Source: Euborellia annulipes (taxonomy: Eukaryota; Arthropoda; Insecta; Dermaptera; Anisolabididae). From it: 64,000 nucleotides of DNA. Where the stretch lies: the NCBI GenBank assembly GCA_023213315.1, contig JAKCPI010014127.1, positions 1 to 64,000 on the forward strand. The letters run 5' to 3'. A program made the position numbers and the translations under genes. Position 1 is the first letter of the stretch; the number at the start of each line of letters is the position of its first letter. The notes below the pieces were generated by a model that worked only from the letters and a program-made list of their open reading frames with translations, did no database searches and was not told where the DNA came from. Of the stretch, positions 56,860 to 64,000 are shown piece by piece.

Positions 56860-58074
56860 TAATGCCAAAAATGGTTTTTTTGGACTCAGGGAGGTCTAAA
56901 ACGTGGAGAAACATCAAAATCTCGAAGTCGAATTTTTTTACGATTACATAACTTTCTCTATACGAGAAAGTAAAAAAACTAAATTACATCATCAAAGTGT
57001 ACTTAAAAATTTGCTGATGTCTGTATATCCCTATATATGTAAATGTGTTTGGGACATTTCGGGGGGAGGGGGGGGGGGCTCGGCCCCTCCCCCTTATATA
57101 CGCCCCTGATTTGAGACTTCGTTAAAACAACTTCTTATTAGATTGAGATTTTCATTTGATAGAGGCTTTCCTGTTTGCCTCCTATTTAGAGGATGGCCAG
57201 GGTAGAAGAGGACAAAAAATTGCAATAAAAATACAATGCTCTTAAGATAATTCCAATCTAAAATTGCAACGTCACTTTTATTTTCATTAAATAAAGATTG
57301 ACCGAAATTTTAGAAATTAGATCCATTTTTGTTATTTTCTTCATAAAGAGAAATTTTAATAAAAAATAAAGGGTCGGACTAAGCCGAGCGCACAACTTTG
57401 CCCACCCACTATTCAAGAAAAAAATATTTGTCCCCCCCCCCCCTAGAGCCCCCCTGATGGTCCGATGTTATACATATTATATATCATTTTACTCGGGAGG
57501 AAGTCTAGTTTCTGAATATATAAAAAAAATTATAGGTTATGTAAGAAAAAAATTTTGTCCCCCCCCTAGAGCCCCCCTAATGGTCCGATGTTTACCAAAA
57601 GCTTTTCATTCTTGGCCTCTACCCCTAGTTTATGGGTGCAAAATTTCAAAACAATTGAATAAATAGTTTTTGAGATTTCGTTGACGAAAAAAATTACCAC
57701 AGACATCACACACACACACACACAGACATCATTCCAAAAACTTCTTAAATGGATTCAGGGGACCTCAAAACGCATTTTGGCAGCTTCAGAAAAATTTCGA
57801 TTTTTTTTACGATTACATTAACTTTACCTGCCCAACCTACGGTTGATGGGCAAAGTTAAAAAAAAGATAAGCTTCCAAAATGATATGAATTTTGGATAGG
57901 AAATTTTAAGAAAATCTTTAAAAAAAGTTTTGGTTTCGGTGGGGAGGACTAGAATATCATCACAAAAGCCGTGACATAAAAAATTTTACTAATATTTTGA
58001 CCATGGATTTAATTTATTTTTTTCTCTTGCAGGATCTGACTCGATTATCTTTGCTGTCTTTCGTCTGTGCTTAA
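55302..58074 (+). CDS. Possible 50-codon ORF across the leader junction
   Basis: Splicing 55302-55412 to 58033-58074 gives a 50-aa frame, MASIHQSTQSLSNVFIQIHP followed by NHPPPMLFILCFFALLE, then DLTRLSLLSFVCA and TAA. It is hydrophobic in its C-terminal half. All three frames of the second exon have stops, so this is more likely an upstream ORF in a 5' leader than a main protein. No family is recognised. Confidence 0.25.
55465..55481. repeat. Short (GA)n tract
   Basis: AGAGAGAGAGAGAGAG a little downstream of the putative 5' exon. Confidence 0.8.
56049..56972. mobile_element. Family B palindrome, intact
   Basis: Two ~400-bp arms are inverted around a centre at about 56465 (CAAATTCATTTGTTT twice). 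The left arm starts GGGGATTGACTTCCCC, the right ends TCTCTATACGAGAAAGT. The right arm carries an extra ~100 bp with the (CA) microsatellite (about 56820-56854) and TTCGACTTCGAGATTTTGATG complement, so the two ends are not equal. It supplies the empty site for the family A insertion at 41164. Confidence 0.85.
56985..57110. mobile_element. hAT-like end fragment
   Basis: TTTGCTGATGTCTGTATATCC, GTGTTTGGGACATTTCGGGG and TTATATACGCCCCTGA match, inverted, the element at 30700-30958. Only one terminus is present. Confidence 0.45.
57365..57862. mobile_element. Family C repeat, longer copy
   Basis: It runs from AAAGGGTCGGACTAAGCCGAG through two copies of CCTAGAGCCCCCCTRATGGTC and a CA microsatellite (about 57706-57724) to GGATTCAGGGGACCTCAAAAC, TTTCGATTTTTTTTACGATT and the terminal hairpin AACTTTACCTGCCC...GGGCAAAGTT. 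The block before the hairpin parallels families A and B. Confidence 0.7.
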
Positions 58075-58157
58075 GCAACGATCGAATTTAGTTTTGGCAG
58101 AGAAGCCGTCCAATTGACATCAGGGCTGCGGCGGGGAGCTCCCAATTTCGTGATTTT
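58033..58157 (+). other. Probable second 5' leader exon
   Basis: TTTTTTTCTCTTGCAG precedes it and GTGAGT follows, both strong splice sites. The 125 bases are GC-richer than the surroundings (GGGCTGCGGCGGGGAGCTCCC) and have stops in all three frames, as in an untranslated leader or non-coding RNA exon. It pairs naturally with the donor at 55413 (2.6-kb intron). Confidence 0.45.
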
Positions 58158-58389
58158 GTGAGTATAAATTTATTTTTTTTTATGTTATTTATTAATCTCT
58201 ACTCAATAATAAAAATATTTTAAAAAGAAATAACTCTTTAACATAATAAATGACATCTAAAATTTTGGCTAGACAAAGTACACACTTGTCATTTTTATAT
58301 ATTTTATATTCAATTATTAAATAAATAGAATGAATATCCCTAAAAGGACGCTTCGGTGATTAATTTTTAGCCTTTATCAAGGCATACAA

Positions 58390-58447
58390 TTTTTTTACTT
58401 TCTCTCTATATATATATTACATATATACATAGGTAAGAGAAAGTAAA
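58390..58447. repeat. Solo terminal hairpin of family A
   Basis: TTTTTACTTTCTCTCTATAT and the complementary AGAGAAAGTA match the tip of the copy at 41164-41839 almost exactly, including ATATACATAGGTAAGAG. The rest of the element is absent. Confidence 0.6.
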
Positions 58448-59330
58448 AAAATTGTTATTTTTTGGTATTTAGGCTTTCACAGTTGTTATCATTAAATATT
58501 AATAAAAGACTTGTTACGGTTTAACTGAATTTGTAAAATTACATCGTTTTGTCTACTCATTCTGTCGCCTTCCTCACGAACAATCCAGCTTGATGTTGCA
58601 AATGCATTTGTGAATTGTCCCAGATATATTCTTTGGGATTTTAAGGTGAGTTGATCTTGAGGAAAACCAAAGAAAAGGGACCGAAATGTTATATCGTTTT
58701 ATAATACATTTAAATTGATTGAGTCTTTTATTAGTAAAATATTTTTTTTTTTTGTTTTTAAAGAAATCAAACATTTATAATGAGGAAATGATTAACAAAA
58801 TAAGATCGACAATCTACTTGATTCCTTTGAAAATGTTTTAACACGGAATAATATTTGAATGTTTTGAAAAAGGATAGCTAAAATGATATCCATTCTGAGT
58901 AAGGTTTAGGACTAACTTGGGACTCAGGCCCAAAGCTGGATGTCAAGATTATAATCAGTGCACTTAGTGTTCTCTGCAAATACTGAGATTTAAACCTTTT
59001 CATTCTTAAAAATCACTCAACCAGAATAAACGGAGATGTCCTTAAACTCGAATGGTTTAAAAGTAGTGAGAGTGAAAAGAAAAAAATACTACAGTGAATA
59101 ATAAGATAAAATAAAAAGAAGTCCCGCCGGGCCTGGGCGGAAGAAAAAATAACATCATTGTTTTTAAGCAATACCAAGCTCTACTGGACCTGAGAATGAA
59201 TGACCCTAAGAAGTGTACAAGAACTTTAATGTCTGCCAGTGAACATACGTCTAAGAATATTGTTTATTTATATTAATACTATTAAATTTTTAAATTGTAC
59301 AATAAGAAAAAATTAAAAATAATCAATAAG

Positions 59331-59516
59331 TTTTTTTTTTTTTTAAACACACACTTTTTCCGATTCACGCTTCCACTCACACACACATCCACACAGTCTT
59401 TTCGGCATTTGGTATCCAAATGGCTTAAATAAAATCATCGGACTGCCTGGGATCCGAACGCTCGAACCTTGGTATACAAGGCAGGCGCGCTACCAACTAC
59501 ACCAAGCCCGAGGGCC
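59331..59516 (-). mobile_element. tRNA-derived SINE with target duplication
   Basis: It is flanked by TCAATAAG (59323-59330, 59517-59524). On the minus strand: CTCGGGCTTGGTGTAGTTGG with TAGCGCGCC (A-box region), GCGTTCGGATCCC (B-box), AGTCCGATGATTTTATTTAAG, TGCCGAAAAGACTGTGTGG, and an A-run (T-run at 59331-59344). The tRNA-like head is well preserved, so it is relatively young. Confidence 0.75.
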
Positions 59517-59524
59517 TCAATAAG

Positions 59525-61436
59525 AGTTGATAAAGGTTTTTTTTTTTAAATTAAACCTACTTTTATAAACAATAGTTTTTATTTATTTATTTATAAATAC
59601 ACAAACGGCACTTAATAACTACACACACACTTCTGAACTGGCAATATTGTTTCTAGCAATAAAGAATGAAGGTGGAACTTGAATAGAGCACACACCTACC
59701 AATTCTTTTGTCTCTTCATCATCATCATCATAAAGACGATTATTTGAAGATCTATTCATGAGAAATCTTACAGTAATTATTCTATTAACCTATTCTATTC
59801 TTTAAAAAAAAGTACGCCGCCGTGAATTTGGCAAACTAACCCAAATAATTTAATGCCAAACATCGATCTATGAATTTATTATCATCATTCTCATCTACAA
59901 GCCTGAATGAAAACAACGATTTTATGCTTGTAATTACAGCAATTTACAAACAAAAAGATAACTACCTGAATTATTTAATTATAGAAACAAAAGCATCTAG
60001 TGAAGAAAGTATTGGAATAAATATCATTGAAGAGAATATTAATATACATCCTGTGGGTTCTTTTTTTCTTATTACATTGTTTGAAAATAACTAGTATCAT
60101 GTATAGGTAAAACTGCTAAACACCTGGACGAATGGAGCTGCAAAGATACATTTTTATTGGGAAAGGGAGGGGAGAAGACCGGAAGACAACAAAATTTTTA
60201 TATTTTTCCTAAATTTGTCAACTTGAATTCGAAGAAATAGCGAATGTTGAACAAAATTCCTGGTTCGAAATACAACAAAAAAAAATGAGAAATTATATCT
60301 CAATTAAAGGTGTGGCACCGAAAGTAAAAAAAAAATTTGCCCCTCCCCACGCCGCAAGTAAAAACTGAAATGACATTACTGACTGAGTTTTGAGTCAAAT
60401 AGTAGAGTTATATTGTTCCTTTATAAGTATTAATATACATAAATTTCTTGTATATAAATAAAAAGCAACGCTAATACAGTGACAAATAAATTTCCGTAGA
60501 GGTTAATTTCTTGGTTGGCCGCTCCTTCTATTGTTAAATTACAACAGCCACTTTACCACTTAAAAAAAAAATTCAAAACTATATTTATAAAATTTTTCTT
60601 CTGAAGCTTATATATTCTGTTTGAAAATTTTAACTTTTTTGGACATAGGGAGGGGGTGGGGAGGGATAGCCCATTCAGCTCCATTCTCTGCGGGCAAGAG
60701 TACATCCTGATTTCCATCCATGTCGAACGTTTGTTTTTAAGTATTTTTCTTTAATTTTGGTCCTGGTCTCGTTGCAAACGTCTTAAATTTACGAAATTTC
60801 CCAAGTTTGATACATGATGTGATTCGTCACCTATTTCCTTGACTCAATATTTTAAATCCTAGACAACTGTGAAGACAAATTCTAAAGTATATTCCATATT
60901 CCAATGCTAGTTCGAAAGATGGAAGATTTTGCAAATTCGTTTTCTATGTTTTATTTAAGATTCCATTAAGCTATCGATGATTAATTATCTAGTCTTCCTT
61001 AGCCTTACCTTAGTAAGCTTACTTTAGTTCTTATTTTTTTCTCTATTGATTGGAAAAACATCTACTGTATTACAGTATGTAAACAAAATAAGAATCTGAG
61101 GGTGTTTTATTTTCTTTACCTAACTTTATTTCCCAGAATTGATTATAGTAGAGTAGACTACACCTGCTGTGCAAGCATCTTGTTTGGAAATTGCCCTTTT
61201 GGGTGTGTGTATACAAGCGCGCGAGAGAGAGAAAAAAAAGATAAACGAGAGCTTGAGGGAATTTTAATTAATTGAAAAAAATTATATTATCGATTATTTA
61301 TATTTATTTATAATTTATAAATAAAGAGACCAATATCGTTGCAGTGAAGTACGGCGGAACTTTGGATAGGTGGCCCCGAGAAACCAGAGTGTGGAACGTT
61401 CCACAGTTGCCATCGCTATGATAAAAATTTAAATAA
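59525..61436. other. Mostly unique AT-rich sequence, no gene assigned
   Basis: A 74-codon frame at 59870-60094 (MNLLSSFSSTSLNENNDFML...) is non-repetitive but matches nothing I know and has no splice or codon support. A decayed hAT end (TTGCCCCTCCCCACGCC) lies near 60340. A GC-richer patch at about 60650-60760 has no clear frame. Confidence 0.35.
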
Positions 61437-61444
61437 GTTATAAG

Positions 61445-61586
61445 TAAAGCTCGGATTTTTATGCTGTAAAAACCCCTAAATATGCCATATAATATGCAAG
61501 GGAGCATGATTCAGATGGAAAATTGGTTTTCCTGGACATACATGTTAGCAATTAAAATATGCAATTGCATAGGAATCCGGGCTTTA
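61445..61586. mobile_element. Tiny hAT-type MITE (142 bp)
   Basis: TAAAGCTCGGATTTTTATGC and GCATAGGAATCCGGGCTTTA are inverted ends with the perfect 8-bp duplication GTTATAAG (61437-61444, 61587-61594). The inside repeats ATGC/ATATGC words. The left end resembles that of the block at 26295. Confidence 0.85.
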
Positions 61587-61987
61587 GTTATAAGTTTATT
61601 TAGGTCTATATACTTTAAATATTTTAATTTTGACTTTAGAAGAGCCCGTACACTTCGAGGGTGGGGGAAAAAAATAAATAAATAAAAAGTTGCCTATGAG
61701 AAGACCTTTAAAAAAAATATTTTTTTTTTTGGATTGGGGGAGTAAATCTTCAAATATGATTTTGGTTCCCCCACTGAAAAATTTGAACTAAATTATACTT
61801 GTATGTATATAAATTTGATATTCATTATCCTTAAATTAATTGAAGTTGATAACCAAGCAGATTTAAAAAAAAAATGCGAAAAAGGGTCAATTAACTTCAT
61901 TGATAGACTATATCTAAATGAGTGGTTCCAACTGGTTGTCCGCGAAGGATTTGCAAGTGGTTCGCGAGGCGGGTGACATTATTTAAA

Positions 61988-62082
61988 AAATCTGTTGTGA
62001 CTGGTCGCACAGCACACAACTTTCTTTTACCTTCTGTAATCGAAAGTAAGAGAAAGTTCTGACCAGTCACACTAGATTTTTC
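61988..62082. repeat. Solo large hairpin of family A
   Basis: AATCTGTTGTGACTGGTCGC to GACCAGTCACACTAGATTTTT forms the family A hairpin without the rest of the element. Similar solo hairpins are at about 50018-50048 (minimal) and 63903-63990. Confidence 0.6.
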
Positions 62083-62459
62083 TTTCTATGAGACTTGCCC
62101 ATTTTTTTCACTTATCCTATGATCATTTTATTGCGTAATAAAGTGTACCTAAAAGAGTAAAATGTCCTGTAAAGTTTGAGTCCATAATCGTGGTGATTTG
62201 GTTGCGGAGATATTGAAGAAAAACCTTTTGAGATAGAGCGCAATCTTTTTATTCAAAAAAATCAACTCGAAGGATTTGGAATTTAATAGCAACAGTGAGT
62301 CGTGCGGTGTTAATTTTTTTCGTAAAAGCCCCTCCCCCCTCGAAACCCCGAAAAAATACTTTCCGAATATTTTAAAAATTTTATATTCTTTGAGTGGCGC
62401 TGAATGTAATTGTGATAGATCGTAAATTGTAAATAAATGTCTATCAAAGAACATAAGAG

Positions 62460-62535
62460 TGTTACTATTGACTGAACACTAGGAAGATGGTCGCATAGTC
62501 GACCGAAACGTCGCTGTGGGTTTGATAAAGAAATA
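62460..62535 (+). repeat. Solo foldback arm with GGTCG...CGACCGAAACGTC
   Basis: Helix II GGTCG/CGACC and GAAACGTC are intact. The core upstream reads GGAAGAT instead of CTGANGA, so the hammerhead core has decayed. Confidence 0.4.
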
Positions 62536-63479
62536 ATAATAGCTGCTTAGTCTTTTTATTTATCCTTCTACATTTTAAGAATTGTTTAAAGTGGTCCTCG
62601 TGTAAAAATGAAGTGTAAAAGTGGTCCGTGACTTAAATTGAGTTGGCAAGCTCTGATCTAAATGAACCTTAATATCCTTGTAAATTCGGGCAGGAATTTG
62701 TTTTCACTTCCAAGTCTCAAATTGGAATCTTAAAGAAAAAGGAAGGGAGAAATAAAACCTCTCAGCAGGTTCAGCTCACAAATTTATTCCAATCTTGGCT
62801 GAATTGAGGTCGATCTATAATCGAATTAAAACAATGAGCTTTCGAATTCAAAGTACTAAATCAATTGATGCCAAAATTCTGTTTGATAGAATAGCGAGAA
62901 GTTACGCTAGCGTTATCTCCATATGATATTTTGCCCTTGACACAAATGACTCACTAAAGAAAAAAAAATCAAATTGTTGGTATAATATAATTTTTACTTT
63001 TTATAATAATTACTATACTAGCAAAAATAGATATTAATATTAAATTGATATCAAGAAGTTACTTTAAAAGTCAAGGCTGTAAAAACAAAAGACAAGTAAC
63101 GCCCTTTCGTGTATTTAAAACAGAGAATGGAATGGGCTGGCTATTCAAGTCGAAATCGTTGTTTAACGATTTAAAAAAAATATAAAAACGACTAGTATTT
63201 CAAAACAGGTGGTTTGCGAAAGAGATCTTTTACCAATTTCTTATACGTTTTTGTTGGTTATCGAAGCAATGCAATCATATTTAAATAGAGTGGATTGGAA
63301 TTCTCTTAACAAGATTATTTTGCAGTAAACGTTTCGAATGTTTATTATGCTCTTCTTCAGAAGAGACAAACAGATATTTAGCTTAAAAAAAAGAAAATGA
63401 GAATCAATTTATTTAAAAAACATTATTACTGAATACAATCAGAAAATACATTTTTCTTTTGATAAAAATTAGGAACCGA

Positions 63480-63868
63480 CCGAATATTCGGTTTCGGTTA
63501 CGGTTTCGGCCAGTTTCGGCCAAAAATCATGGTTTCGGCCGTAGTTTCGGTTTCGGCCAAAAAGTGGCCGAACCTTTCGGCCGGCCGAAACCAGAGTCTG
63601 AAAAAATGGGATGAGACTCGCATGCAAAAAAAAAAAAAAAAAAGTTCAAATAATTTGCACTTGAGGGAGAAAAAATTTAGTCTCCCTAAAAAAAGGTAAA
63701 ATGTTTTTCACGGGAGGGAAAAAAAATTCAAAAAAAAAAGGTAAAATGAAAAAAAATTTTATAGGAAATACAAGTTTCGGTTTCGGTTACGGTTTCGGCC
63801 GAAACTAAGGTTGAGGCCGAATATTCGGTTTCGGTTTCGGCTGAAAATCTTGTTTCGGTCGGACCCTA
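63480..63868. mobile_element. hAT-type MITE with TTTCGG word arms, copy 3
   Basis: Same structure as 14314-14719 and 54310-54710, with its own perfect 8-bp duplication ATAAAAAT (63472-63479, 63869-63876). The three copies are close to one another in sequence, suggesting recent mobility. Confidence 0.9.
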
Positions 63869-63902
63869 ATAAAAATATAATAAATTTTCAATACTTACTC
63901 TT

Positions 63903-64000
63903 AAAAATCTGGTGTGAATGGTCGCACAGCACATAACTTTCTCTTACCTTTGTTAATCGAAAGTTCTTCTGTGCTTGTTACACCAGATTTGTTTGTGTCA
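63903..64000. repeat. Family A hairpin, cut by the window end
   Basis: AAATCTGGTGTGAATGGTCG to GCTTGTTACACCAGATTTG is the large hairpin. GTTTGTGTCA continues into the body, as in CGACACAAAAA of other copies, and then leaves the window. Confidence 0.6.

Noticed and set aside
59870..60094. 74-codon hypothetical gene
   Set aside because: It is non-repetitive but has no recognisable domain, splice context or start context. Frames of this length arise by chance in 64 kb.

Overview
The window reads as nuclear DNA of an AT-rich, transposon-dense animal, most likely an arthropod. The evidence is spliced genes with long introns, arthropod-type initiator words (TCAGTC), tRNA-derived SINEs, many hAT-type MITEs with 8-bp target duplications, and hammerhead-like motifs of the kind carried by Penelope-like elements. 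I cannot name the species; a chelicerate or crustacean fits as well as anything. There is no bacterial-style operon, CRISPR array or rRNA.

One gene can be built with confidence. A neurensin-family gene runs on the + strand from about 16.8 to 33.5 kb. It has four coding exons (16903-17934, 20142-20324, 27343-27621, 33307-33534), all joined by phase-0 introns, and encodes 573 aa. The last ~190 aa are the conserved two-membrane-segment neurensin core. The first ~344 aa are a Lys/Glu-rich extension with SPKK repeats, encoded by one exon and absent from vertebrate neurensins. A short upstream ORF precedes the start. Weaker gene evidence: a possible 3'-terminal exon on the - strand (36231-36416), convergent with neurensin; two probable 5' exons of a second + strand gene (about 55176-55412 and 58033-58157) that continues beyond the window; and promoter-like islands near 43.7 and 50.3-50.65 kb.

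Most of the rest is mobile DNA, much of it nested. (1) hAT-type MITEs with recognisable 8-bp duplications at 2.1, 5.2, 12.3, 12.8, 14.3, 19.2, 23.9, 26.5, 28.2, 29.1, 37.7, 44.4, 48.2, 51.7, 54.3, 61.4 and 63.5 kb. Several are built from a reiterated short word (TTTCGG, GGTAAAA, GATCC, GGCGGC, ATCGATTA) around a shared A-rich interior. (2) Foldback elements whose arms carry hammerhead-ribozyme-like motifs, best at 2.3/2.5, 5.4, 21.05/21.48 and 39.45/39.6 kb. (3) A superfamily (called A, B and C here) with a terminal AAAGT hairpin, a conserved block and a GT/CA microsatellite; family A also carries a ~90-bp hairpin at its other end. (4) tRNA-derived SINEs. (5) A Tc1/mariner transposase relic (19.4-19.9 kb) and a fragment of an arthropod repeat-associated protein (7.4-7.7 kb).

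Stretches not listed are AT-rich sequence in which I see no gene.
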